In this document: positions 1-7,982 of the stretch, piece after piece
How the letters are laid out: each line of letters opens with the position of its first letter
Numbering within the stretch: position 1 is the first letter of the stretch
Assembly: GCF_937981445.1 (NCBI RefSeq)
Contig: NZ_CALJON010000031.1
Span: 1 to 64,000 of the forward strand
Direction: 5' to 3'
DNA: 64,000 nt
From: an uncultured Veillonella sp.
GTDB lineage: Bacteria > Bacillota > Negativicutes > Veillonellales > Veillonellaceae
The notes under the pieces: model-generated
What the model saw: only the letters and a program-made list of their open reading frames with translations
Database searches by the model: none
Told to the model about the DNA's origin: nothing
Made by a program: the position numbers and the translations under genes

Positions 1-113
1 TATAGTGCTAGTTTATGGTTTTTATATAGATGTATGTCTATGCGTTTTATATAGATATAGGTCGTTAGCCTTTTAAATGGATAGATAGAGTTTGATAAAG
101 ACATTAAAATATA

Positions 114-154
114 AAAAGGTTTGTTATAGATTTTACCTATAACAAACCTTTTTT
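114..154. terminator. Bidirectional Rho-independent terminator
   Basis: A perfect stem of about 15 bp (aaggtttgttatag paired with ctataacaaacctt) has a 7-nt loop, an A-run on its left and a T-run on its right. It would stop transcription in either direction and probably ends a gene lying left of the window. Confidence 0.8.
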
Positions 155-198
155 CTTATATATTAGCCCTAGGAATAAAAACTAATTATAATAGATAA

Positions 199-380
199 CA
201 GCTAATAAACTTCTAAGGCGTGAGAAACCTTAGAAGATGCTAGGGGAGAGAACATATAGATAGCCAGAGCTTTGCTGAGAACAAAGCTTTTGCGAAAGAA
301 GAGAGAAAACACCCGCATTTACTAAATCATGCTGAGTTTTAAGAAACTGCAGTTAATGATTGGTATGTGCGGGTGTTTTT
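199..380 (+). ncRNA. Candidate structured small RNA ending in a terminator
   Basis: This gene-free stretch holds three successive hairpins: 210-236 (cttctaagg/ccttagaag, perfect 9 bp), 268-288 (agctttg/caaagct) and 307-380 (acccgca/tgcgggt, with inner pairing aatcat/atgatt, followed by a T-run). A TATAAT sits at 187-192, but I see no good -35 box. The arrangement suits a short independent transcript of about 180 nt, but no known RNA family was recognised. It could also be two leftover terminators from neighbouring genes. Confidence 0.3.
307..380. terminator. Long hairpin terminator
   Basis: The outer stem aaaacacccgca/tgcgggtgttttt encloses a partly paired 50-nt interior. A T-run follows on the plus strand and an A-run precedes it, so it may also work on the minus strand. 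Confidence 0.65.
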
Positions 381-405
381 ATTGTTTCATTTGATTTTCT
401 TAGAC

Positions 406-437
406 AAACAGCTCTTACTTTCAAAGTAAGAGCTGTT
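406..437. terminator. Terminator at the 3' end of the amino acid permease
   Basis: A near-perfect stem aaacagctcttactt/aagtaagagctgttt has a 3-nt loop. It lies 34 bp beyond the stop of the minus-strand permease and probably terminates it. T-runs are short on both sides. Confidence 0.65.
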
Positions 438-470
438 TTGAAGGGTATAATATTATTGATTTTACTATGT

Positions 471-1850
471 TTATTGCTTTTTGCCTTTTAGTTTATATGT
501 TACATATAGGAAGGCAATCCATAGTGGAATGGCAATCACTGATGGTTTAAAACTATCCATTTGCCACATAACAGCGACTACAACGATTAAGAACAACATG
601 CATAAGTAGTTGATGAAAGGATAGAGTGGCGATTTAAATTTTAATTCATCTAAACGTTGTTCACGAATGAAGGTATTGCGGAACTTAATATGTGTGGCAA
701 TAATGACAAACCAACTAATTACGAGACCTGCTACTACAAGGGCTAAGAGATGCATGAATACTTCACCAGCTTGCGGATAGAGATAGGTCGTTAATACGAT
801 GATTAATGCCAAACCGGCGGAGAATAGCGTACTAGCCAATGGCACACCATGGGTTGATAAATAACCGAAGATTTTAGGTGCATTGCCTGCTTTGGCAAGG
901 CCATAGAGCATGCGTGAATTACTGTATAGAATACTATTAAATACAGAAAGGGCCGCTACTAGTACTACTAAGTTTAAAATATTAGACGCCGCTGGAATAC
1001 CAATTTCTTCGAAGATTTGCACGAATGGGCTCGCCTCTAGGCCGACTTTATCCCATGGTGCTAAGGACATAAGCACTACCATAGTACCGATGTAGAAAAT
1101 TAAAATACGAAGCAAGAGTTCATTAATAGCTGTTGGTAAACTTTTTTCAGGGTCTTCCGCTTCACCAGCCGTAATACCGATGAGGTCAACACCACCGAAG
1201 GAGAACATAACAACAGCGAGGGAGCATAAGAAGCCCCACGAGCCATTAGGGAAGAAGCCTCCATTATCCCATAAGTTATGGAAATTATTAGGGAAGGATC
1301 CCATAGTGGTAAAAATAAGGTAGAAGCCAAAGAGAATCATACTTACAATGGCGCCAATTTTAACAAAGGAGGCCCAGAACTCCACTTCGCCATAGGCTTT
1401 AACATTGATTAGGTTAATCGCCGTAATGATGACTAAGCATATGAGTGTGGTGAGCCAGTGTGGGATATCTGGGAACCAATAAGCTAAATATACGGCAATA
1501 GCGGCGAGCTCTGCCATGCCTGCGAGCATGAATAATGTCCAGTAATTCCAACCCGCTAAATACCCCATGAAACCATTCCAATATTTATTAGCAAAATGGC
1601 TAAAGGACCCTGATACAGGTTCGTGTACGGCCATTTCACCGAGCATGCGCATAACAAAGAAAATAAAAAGACCAGCTAGGGCATAGGATGCGATAATACC
1701 AGGACCTACTAATTTAATGGTAGGTGCTGATCCATAAAATAAGCCTGTTCCTACAGAAGCGCCAAGTGCAATCATTTGCATGTGACGATTTTTCAGGCCA
1801 CGCTTCATATGATGCGTAGACTGATTGGTGTCAGTTTTGTGTTCACTCAT
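471..1850 (-). CDS. Amino acid permease, APC superfamily (AAT family)
   Basis: This is a 459-residue integral inner-membrane permease predicted to import an amino acid with a proton. The N-terminal segment GLKNRHMQMIALGASVGTGL is the hallmark first helix of the amino acid transporter family that includes ProY, AnsP, CycA and GabP. About 12 hydrophobic segments follow, and the conserved PVSGSF loop and glutamate-containing GEM helix are visible. The start was set at the ATG at 1850 because AAAGGGGAG lies 7 nt upstream; a longer reading 16 codons further out has no ribosome site. The gene stands alone, divergent from the EF-G-like gene. The substrate cannot be read from the sequence. Confidence 0.85.
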   Translation of the reverse strand: MSEHKTDTNQSTHHMKRGLKNRHMQMIALGASVGTGLFYGSAPTIKLVGPGIIASYALAGLFIFFVMRMLGEMAVHEPVSGSFSHFANKYWNGFMGYLAGWNYWTLFMLAGMAELAAIAVYLAYWFPDIPHWLTTLICLVIITAINLINVKAYGEVEFWASFVKIGAIVSMILFGFYLIFTTMGSFPNNFHNLWDNGGFFPNGSWGFLCSLAVVMFSFGGVDLIGITAGEAEDPEKSLPTAINELLLRILIFYIGTMVVLMSLAPWDKVGLEASPFVQIFEEIGIPAASNILNLVVLVAALSVFNSILYSNSRMLYGLAKAGNAPKIFGYLSTHGVPLASTLFSAGLALIIVLTTYLYPQAGEVFMHLLALVVAGLVISWFVIIATHIKFRNTFIREQRLDELKFKSPLYPFINYLCMLFLIVVVAVMWQMDSFKPSVIAIPLWIAFLYVTYKLKGKKQ

Positions 1851-1985
1851 AAACAATTCTCCCCTTTGTGCCAGTATTAAGCAAAGATTAATACGCACAA
1901 CCTACACAGAAAATACATATAACATATAAAAACATAATTACCTTTAATGCACCTGTCTTTGCCGTGCATTACCATATAATGTCTA

Positions 1986-2014
1986 ATGATAGAGTATATA
2001 TATCTTTTTGGCAA
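1986..2014 (-). promoter_or_regulatory. Putative promoter of the amino acid permease, with downstream palindrome
   Basis: Read on the minus strand, TTGCCA and TATCAT are separated by 17 nt. Just downstream, in the predicted leader, lies an inverted repeat TAATGCAC-N11-GTGCATTA (1945-1971) that could be an operator or a hairpin. The rest of the 399-bp gap up to 2249 shows no gene. No convincing promoter was seen for the EF-G-like gene. Confidence 0.45.
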
Positions 2015-2249
2015 TATCTTTATAAGGATTTTCTAGAATATTTTGAAAAATAGTATTTATTTTATAAATGAAGCGGCATTTTACTGGGTTAAAGGGAGTT
2101 AGACGGGGCTGTATTACGTATTTTTAGGTTAACTTAATAATCTTGCAAGATTTGCATAAGAACTATGAAAAAATATAAAGGAATTTTCAATCCTTATAGC
2201 GAATACATACATTAAATTGCGTTTTACGCTTTAAAGGAGGCGGTTCATA

Positions 2250-4319
2250 ATGAAAGAATATGCAAGTGATTTGATTCGTAATGTGGCTATTGTTTCCCAT
2301 GACGGAGCGGGGAAAACAGCGCTTGTAGAAGCATTGCTCCTAGCTTGTGGTGCCGTTGATGCGGTTGGAAAAGGCCAAGACAATAAACATATTATGGACT
2401 TTGAGCCTGAAGAAATTAAACGTAATGTTACCATTCAACTAGGGATTGCGCCTTGCGAATGGAAGGGGCATAAAGTGAATTTTATTGATACGCCGGGCTA
2501 TTCTGAATTTCATGGTGAAGTGCGCGCTGCACTTCGCGCATCCGATGGTATGTTAATGGTTTTATCTGCTACATCAGGCGTGGAAATCGATACGGTGCGA
2601 GCTTGGGATTATGGCGTAGAACTTCAAATGCCACGCATGGCTTTTATCAATAAGATGGATGTTGAAGGGGCTGACTTCTTTGGCACCTTAGAGAAAATGC
2701 ATGAGCTCTTTGGCAAAGCCATTATGCCACTTCAAATTCCTATTGGAGAAGGCCCTGATTTTAAAGGTGTTGTAGACGTGGCAAAACGAACCGCCTATGT
2801 GTATGAAAATGGTAAAATGACCGAAGTACCTGTGCCAGAAGAACTCAGTGCGAAGGTAGAAGAGATTCGTGAACTTACTGTAGAAGCAGCCGCTGAAGGC
2901 AATGATGAACTATTAGAAAAATATTTAGATGGTCATGAACTTACCTTAGAAGAGATTCGTCAAGGTCTTCGTGAAGGTATGCTCACTGGTCGCGTATGTG
3001 CCGTTATGTGTGGTAGTGCCATTCATAATATTGGTATGGACCAAGTATTAGACCGTATGATTCGCTATATGCCAGATGCAGCTAAACGGGTGATGACTGC
3101 AAAGGATGCGGATACAGGGGAACAAAAGATTGTTCATGTAGATAAGCCATTTACTGGCTTTGTATTTAAAACTGTACTTGATCCATTTGCTGGTAAACAA
3201 AGCTTTATCCGCATTTTCTCTGGCGAGCTTAAAGAAGGCGATAAGCTATATAATATCTCTCAAGATGTGGAAGAAAAATGGGGTAAAATGTACACCCTTA
3301 TTGGGAAACAACAAGTGCCAATTTCTGAAGCAGGCGCTGGGGATATTGTAGTAATTCCTAAATTACCAAATGCAAAAACAGGCGATACCTTTGGTACGGC
3401 TGAATTTAAAGTAACCTATGATCCAATTCGCTTCCCGCAACCTCTTCATACGGTGGCCATGGTAGCAGAAAAGAAAGGGGAGGAGGAAAAATTAGCCTCC
3501 GCCTTGGCGCGAATTGCCGAAGAAGATCCAACTTGCGTAGTGACTAAGGATGTGGAAGGTCGTCAAATGCAGGTTCGTTGTATGGGCGAAGTTCATTTAG
3601 AACATATTTTAACTAAGATGGAACGCAAGTATGGCGCTAAAGCTAAGCTTGAAAAATTGTATATTCCATATCGTGAAACTGTGCGTGGTACCATTGAAGT
3701 GGAAGGTAAGCACAAGAAACAAAGTGGTGGTCATGGTCAGTATGGGCATGTGAAAATTAAGATTGAACCATTATATGATGGTGAGTTTGAATTTGTTGAT
3801 GAAATCTTTGGTGGCGCTGTGCCTCGCCAATATATTCCAGCAGTAGAAAAGGGCGTTCGGGAAACCTTAGAACATGGCCTTATTGCTGGCTATCCTATGA
3901 TTGGCGTAAAAGTGACCTTGCTTGATGGTTCTTACCATTCAGTGGACTCTTCTGAACTTGCTTTTAAAGTAGCGGCGGCACAAGCCCTTAAAAAAGGTGT
4001 GCCAGAAGCTAAGCCTATCTTGTTAGAGCCTATTTACGATGTAAATATTTTTGTTCCTGATGCATTTACTGGTGATATTATGGGCGATTTAACAAGTCGT
4101 CGTGGTCGTGTGCTTGGCATGGAACAGGCTGAACGAGCTGGGGTTACAGTAATTAAAGCACAAGTTCCATTTGAAGAAATGCTCGACTATGTAACAGTGC
4201 TTCGCTCTATGACTCAAGGTCAAGGGGTATTTAATATGGAGTTTAGTTCCTATGAAGAAGTACCACATAAAAAAGCAGAAGCCATTATTGCTGCCTATGT
4301 AGACGAAGACGCTGAATAG
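2250..4319 (+). CDS. EF-G-like translation factor GTPase (EF-G paralogue)
   Basis: A 689-residue GTPase with the five-domain EF-G layout. Seen motifs are the P-loop HDGAGKT (17-23), the switch II DTPGY (80-84) and NKMD (134-137). The C-terminal domain IV/V block carries the typical GGAVPRQYIPAVEKG segment. The usual EF-G histidine of DTPGH is Tyr84, and the effector-loop RGIT is RNVT; both suggest the FusA2/EF-G-like branch rather than the housekeeping elongation factor. It is not next to rpsL, rpsG or tuf, which supports that reading. Its cellular role is not established for this branch. Start: ATG with AAAGGAGG 8 nt upstream. Confidence 0.85.
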   Translation: MKEYASDLIRNVAIVSHDGAGKTALVEALLLACGAVDAVGKGQDNKHIMDFEPEEIKRNVTIQLGIAPCEWKGHKVNFIDTPGYSEFHGEVRAALRASDGMLMVLSATSGVEIDTVRAWDYGVELQMPRMAFINKMDVEGADFFGTLEKMHELFGKAIMPLQIPIGEGPDFKGVVDVAKRTAYVYENGKMTEVPVPEELSAKVEEIRELTVEAAAEGNDELLEKYLDGHELTLEEIRQGLREGMLTGRVCAVMCGSAIHNIGMDQVLDRMIRYMPDAAKRVMTAKDADTGEQKIVHVDKPFTGFVFKTVLDPFAGKQSFIRIFSGELKEGDKLYNISQDVEEKWGKMYTLIGKQQVPISEAGAGDIVVIPKLPNAKTGDTFGTAEFKVTYDPIRFPQPLHTVAMVAEKKGEEEKLASALARIAEEDPTCVVTKDVEGRQMQVRCMGEVHLEHILTKMERKYGAKAKLEKLYIPYRETVRGTIEVEGKHKKQSGGHGQYGHVKIKIEPLYDGEFEFVDEIFGGAVPRQYIPAVEKGVRETLEHGLIAGYPMIGVKVTLLDGSYHSVDSSELAFKVAAAQALKKGVPEAKPILLEPIYDVNIFVPDAFTGDIMGDLTSRRGRVLGMEQAERAGVTVIKAQVPFEEMLDYVTVLRSMTQGQGVFNMEFSSYEEVPHKKAEAIIAAYVDEDAE

Positions 4320-4411
4320 GAGTACAATATAAGTAGAAAGAGACGTATCTCTCTTAGCGGATACGCTTTTATTGCAGATAGTTTTGTAACTCATGTATAT
4401 GGGAGTTAGTA

Positions 4412-4885
4412 ATGATTTTTGGACATATTGATGTGCCGTATGACACTCACGCGTATGCGCCAGCACTTGTAAAAGTATTAGACTGGTTGAAGCATACAGA
4501 TTTATTAGCATTGCCGGCTGGGCGTCAGATAATAGAGGGCGAAGCGATATACGCCAATGTAGATGATGTAAAGACGCGCCAGTACGAAGACACGAAGCCT
4601 GAGTCTCATAAACGGTATATTGATATACAGTTTATGGTGCAAGGTGCAGAAAAAATTGGATTTACACCTAATGTGGGCCCAATGCCACCAAGTGAAGTAT
4701 ATGAGGATCGAGACCTCTACTTTTATAATCCATCATTAGCTGATGCAGGCATAATATTGGCCAAGCCAGGTAATTATTCCATATTTTTCCCCGATGATTT
4801 ACATCGGCCACTAATCGCTGTAGACAACACACCGCAGCCTATTCGCAAAGTAGTTGTAAAGGTGAGCGTAGATTTGCTAAAATAA
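4412..4885 (+). CDS. YhcH/YjgK/YiaL family protein
   Basis: A 157-residue protein of the DUF386 (YhcH/YjgK/YiaL) family, a cupin-like beta-barrel fold linked elsewhere to sialic acid and other sugar-acid catabolism. The family signature is seen in LPAGRQIIEG near the N-terminus, the ESHKRYIDIQFM block in the middle and the HRPLIAV segment near the C-terminus, which supply the His/Glu/Asp residues thought to hold a metal. The reading begins at an ATG with GGGAG 6 nt upstream. No sialic acid genes lie nearby, so its substrate here is unknown. A strong terminator follows. Confidence 0.85.
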   Translation: MIFGHIDVPYDTHAYAPALVKVLDWLKHTDLLALPAGRQIIEGEAIYANVDDVKTRQYEDTKPESHKRYIDIQFMVQGAEKIGFTPNVGPMPPSEVYEDRDLYFYNPSLADAGIILAKPGNYSIFFPDDLHRPLIAVDNTPQPIRKVVVKVSVDLLK

Positions 4886-4896
4886 AATAATAAAAG

Positions 4897-4926
4897 AACG
4901 ACCGGAACTTAACCGGTCGTTTTTTA
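4897..4926 (+). terminator. Rho-independent terminator
   Basis: The GC-rich stem acgaccgg/ccggtcgt has a 7-nt loop and a run of T residues. It closes the YhcH-family gene. Confidence 0.9.
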
Positions 4927-4984
4927 TGGATATAGTTTTTATAGATATAGAATTGAGTATAAATTAGTAGAAAGGTTGTTTTTC

Positions 4985-5878
4985 ATGGATTCCTATAAAT
5001 TGGTAGGCATTGCCTTGACCTTACTAGGTGGTGCGCTTTGGGGCTTATCAGGCACCAGTGCGCAGTTCATTCAGCAAGACCGGGGCGTGTCTCCCGAGTG
5101 GTTACTTGTGATTCGGTTGCTCATTGCAGGCGTCATAACGATTATTTGGGCTGCTTTAAAAGATAAAAAGGCATCGTTGCGAGTCTTTGAGTCACCTCGG
5201 GATATTATAAAAATGCTGATTTTTGGAATCTTTGGGGTGGCCTTATGCCAGTATTCTTATTTTAGGTCCATATACTATGCTGGCGCAGGCATTGCCACAG
5301 TATTACAGTACTTGGCACCAGCCATGATTGTTATCTATATGTTTATGCGCTATCATAAATTACCTTCCAAAGGGGAAATGCTCAGTGTCGTACTGGCTAC
5401 GGTGGGGACTTTTATTATTGCCTTGCAAGGAACTTGGGATTTTTCCGCCATTGATGAAGTAGTTTTGTTTTGGGGACTTTTGTCGGCCGTAGCAGTAGCT
5501 ATTTATAGTATGCAACCGGTTACTTTGCTACGCACGTACGGAACCTTGCCTATTCTAGGCTGGGCCATGTTGGGCGGTGGCATTGTAGGCTGGTTCTTGT
5601 GGTGGCCTTCGGACGTTCCTGGTACTTGGGATATGTACACGTATTTAGCTTTTTTTGCCATCGTTGTATTAGGCACTGTGGTGAGCTTTAATGCCTACTT
5701 GGAAGGGGTACGCCGTATTGGTGCTGTTCAGGGTACCGTATTATCCTCCATTGAACCGATTTCGGCGGCGATTTTAGGCTGGGCTTTATTGGGAAATCAT
5801 TTTCTACCATCTGATTATGTGGGATTTATTTTAATTTTAATTACCATATTTATCTTAGCGAGAGAAAAAGGGCGATAA
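4985..5878 (+). CDS. DMT-superfamily transporter (two EamA domains)
   Basis: A 297-residue inner-membrane protein with about ten hydrophobic helices, arranged as two repeats of the EamA domain. The first repeat contains GGALWGLSGTSAQF and the second ends near AILGWALLGNHF with the family-type glutamate-proline EPISA motif. Such proteins usually export amino acids or other small metabolites; the substrate is not evident. The ATG at 4985 is preferred to a TTG nine bases upstream because GAAAGG lies 9 nt before the ATG. It is a single-gene unit between two terminators. Confidence 0.85.
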   Translation: MDSYKLVGIALTLLGGALWGLSGTSAQFIQQDRGVSPEWLLVIRLLIAGVITIIWAALKDKKASLRVFESPRDIIKMLIFGIFGVALCQYSYFRSIYYAGAGIATVLQYLAPAMIVIYMFMRYHKLPSKGEMLSVVLATVGTFIIALQGTWDFSAIDEVVLFWGLLSAVAVAIYSMQPVTLLRTYGTLPILGWAMLGGGIVGWFLWWPSDVPGTWDMYTYLAFFAIVVLGTVVSFNAYLEGVRRIGAVQGTVLSSIEPISAAILGWALLGNHFLPSDYVGFILILITIFILAREKGR

Positions 5879-5910
5879 AGGCAAGTATAAAGCTGTAAAG
5901 AGCAAAAAAG

Positions 5911-5992
5911 AAAAGAGTCAGCTCTCTTAGTAAGCTTTCTAGTAGATGGTAGTAATTTACTAGGAAAGACTTCTAGAGACTGACTCTTTTTT
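5911..5992. terminator. Long-stem terminator
   Basis: The outer arms aaaagagtcagctct and agagactgactctttt pair around a second internal hairpin, with T residues on the plus side and A residues on the other. It separates the transporter from the convergent secreted-protein gene. Confidence 0.75.
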
Positions 5993-6080
5993 ATGTATTA
6001 ATGTGTAAATGTAGTTTAGGTTTTATATCCCTTGCGGCTCTAAAGAGGAATGCCGTGAATATAAGCGTAGTTGACGGACT

Positions 6081-7250
6081 TTAATCTACCAATAAGGATT
6101 CGTTGAATGTATCTATGTTATAAAAAATAAGATGTGTCTTATCAGGACTAACTGCTAGGCCATCTACATATGCATTAATAGTGCCTTTAGGACCAAGTGT
6201 GCCGCCATATGCATAGATATAAATCGTGTAATTATCTGGCAGATTATGTGTAAAGGTTTTGTATGATTTATGACCTAAATATGTTTTGTGAGCTTCTTCT
6301 TGTTCCTCATTGGTCATTGGCTTAAGATTGGTCGGTTGATTTTGTATCATATTAGCCACTTTTTTTACCCACTTTTGATTAATCTGACCTAACTCTTCTC
6401 TTGTGGCTTTTCGTAAAAGAGCTTGTTTTTGCTCCTCCATCATATCATCTACAGCTTGAAGGCGTTTAGTTATTTCTTCAGGATGCCAATAGGTATAATA
6501 TTCGTTTAAATCTTTTAAATCAGATGTTACTTCTACCCAATATTTAGGGATAAGGGCACTTAGTGGAATGGCTGGGTGCTTCGAATCTGCCACTGTATAG
6601 ATTGTCTTTTTATCATGTTCACCAGATAAAATTACTTTAAAGTTCTTAGCTTCCTGAGGTGTTGTAATAATTTGTGCAGTTTCGGCCGCTTCATTTATTA
6701 AACTTTGTGCTTCTTCGGGCGTGGCATTAAAGGACAGTTGGATATATTGTGTAATTCCACCAGTATAAGTACCAGCCTGGAAATTCACATTTTTAGCATA
6801 GGCAGGGATTTTAACTGGAAAACTTGGGAAAGGACTATAATCAGCTATATCATTTACGGGATAAACAGCGGAGGCTCGATTGTATTCCATTTTTAGGGAT
6901 GTATGTAAAAATGTCTTAGATAAAGGATTTTTATTATTTTTATAAAGTGTTGCTTCTAACTCATTCCACGATTTAGGAAGTGTTTGTTTATACAGCACAC
7001 GAAATGGTGTGGGAATAATTTGTCGCTGTGAAACTGTATTTTGTTGCAGTATTTGTATTGGATCTTTAGTTGGATGTACCGCCGAAGGGATAATCTCTCC
7101 TACTTGATGATGGCTCGTTATAAAGGGCCCTGTAGTGCTAGTTTCTGATGTAGTAGATGCTACTTCCGTAGAAACTATACCAGTAGCATATACAGGTAGG
7201 GTAAGAGCGAGCAGGCTGCTTACTATTAGTGCGGTGGTGATGGATTTCAT
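6081..7250 (-). CDS. Secreted protein of unknown function
   Basis: A 389-residue protein that I do not recognise. Residues 1-22 form a typical signal peptide (MKSITTALIVSSLLALTLP, cleavage likely after VYA), so it should be exported across the inner membrane. A Thr/Ser-rich stretch follows, then a long polar region with many Lys, Gln and Glu, and no further membrane segment. There is no lipobox cysteine. The start ATG has AAAGGAG 7 nt upstream. It is divergent from the arsR-type gene, and three tandem 17-bp repeats lie in the shared upstream region. Periplasmic location is an inference. Confidence 0.7.
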   Translation of the reverse strand: MKSITTALIVSSLLALTLPVYATGIVSTEVASTTSETSTTGPFITSHHQVGEIIPSAVHPTKDPIQILQQNTVSQRQIIPTPFRVLYKQTLPKSWNELEATLYKNNKNPLSKTFLHTSLKMEYNRASAVYPVNDIADYSPFPSFPVKIPAYAKNVNFQAGTYTGGITQYIQLSFNATPEEAQSLINEAAETAQIITTPQEAKNFKVILSGEHDKKTIYTVADSKHPAIPLSALIPKYWVEVTSDLKDLNEYYTYWHPEEITKRLQAVDDMMEEQKQALLRKATREELGQINQKWVKKVANMIQNQPTNLKPMTNEEQEEAHKTYLGHKSYKTFTHNLPDNYTIYIYAYGGTLGPKGTINAYVDGLAVSPDKTHLIFYNIDTFNESLLVD

Positions 7251-7314
7251 AGAAATGACTCCTTTGCTAAAGAATTATAAATGATTTAGGAAGAATTTAT
7301 AAAACACGAGTCCC

Positions 7315-7365
7315 TGTGCATATATAGGACATGTGCATATATAGGACATGTGCATATATAAGAGA
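7315..7365. repeat. Tandem 17-bp direct repeat, three copies
   Basis: Copies at 7315-7331 and 7332-7348 are identical (tgtgcatatataggaca). The third, 7349-7365, matches in the first 12 bases and then diverges. The array lies 65 bp upstream of the secreted-protein start and about 70 bp upstream of the ArsR promoter, a plausible place for a regulator-binding site. Confidence 0.85.
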
Positions 7366-7432
7366 CGTATGTAGTTTTATTATAGCATGAAATCAAATGG
7401 TCTGATATGATAGGTAGGTTGATAGAACTATA

Positions 7433-7460
7433 TTGACATATCTAAAAAAATAGATATAAT
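7433..7460 (+). promoter_or_regulatory. Consensus promoter of the ArsR gene with embedded operator
   Basis: TTGACA (7433-7438) and TATAAT (7455-7460) are both perfect consensus boxes, 16 nt apart. A perfect inverted repeat ATATCTA-N6-TAGATAT (7438-7457) fills the spacer and overlaps the -10, as expected for an autorepressor site. The start codon begins only 6 nt after the -10 box, so the mRNA would start at or next to the AUG. Confidence 0.85.
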
Positions 7461-7466
7461 GTAAGT

Positions 7467-7790
7467 ATGGATAATCAACAATTACTCGATATTTTTAAAG
7501 CGTTGTCGAATGAGAGCCGCTTAAAAATCTTGCAGTGGCTCAAAGAGCCAAAGACACACTTTCCGCCCCAGGGTATTCATGGCTCTGAGGAAGACGTGTT
7601 TGAAGGAGGCGTCTGTGTGGGGAGTATCCAAGATAAATTGGGCATTTCACAATCGGCCGTTTCTCATTATTTAGACATGATGCAGCGAGCAGGGCTATTA
7701 GAGTCTGCCCGTTTTGGCAAATGGACATACTACCGCCGTAATGAGTCAACTATTAAGGAATTAGTGACTCATATTGGAGATAGTTTATAG
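7467..7790 (+). CDS. ArsR-family winged-helix transcriptional regulator
   Basis: A 107-residue dimeric repressor. The N-terminal helix IFKALSNESRLKILQWL and the recognition region IQDKLGISQSAVSHYLDMM followed by the wing GLLESARFGKWTYYRR are classic ArsR features. A loop of about 20 residues before the VCVGSI segment marks a subgroup often found beside drug or small-molecule exporters. Only one Cys is present at the usual metal-box position, so metal sensing is doubtful. There is no Shine-Dalgarno sequence and almost no leader, which suggests leaderless translation. It is convergent with the MFS gene, and regulation of that exporter is plausible but unproven. Confidence 0.9.
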   Translation: MDNQQLLDIFKALSNESRLKILQWLKEPKTHFPPQGIHGSEEDVFEGGVCVGSIQDKLGISQSAVSHYLDMMQRAGLLESARFGKWTYYRRNESTIKELVTHIGDSL

Positions 7791-7807
7791 TTCAGATGCT
7801 ACTAAAT

Positions 7808-7901
7808 AAAATACCCCTATCTTATGATGGGCTGTGTCCATAAGGTTAGACTCATATCTAACACTAGAGACAATGCTTAGTACATAAGATGGGGGTATTT
7901 T
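7808..7901. terminator. Bidirectional terminator between convergent genes
   Basis: The arms aaaatacccctatcttatg and cataagatgggggtatttt form a 19-bp stem with one mismatch around a long interior. It sits between the convergent arsR-type and MFS genes. Confidence 0.8.
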
Positions 7902-7982
7902 GTCTTATAACGAGGTATTTTTTTACAGCTTGGTATGTTCTCTTATAACTTGGTATTGTGTTTTATAATTTGGAGTTTTGCT

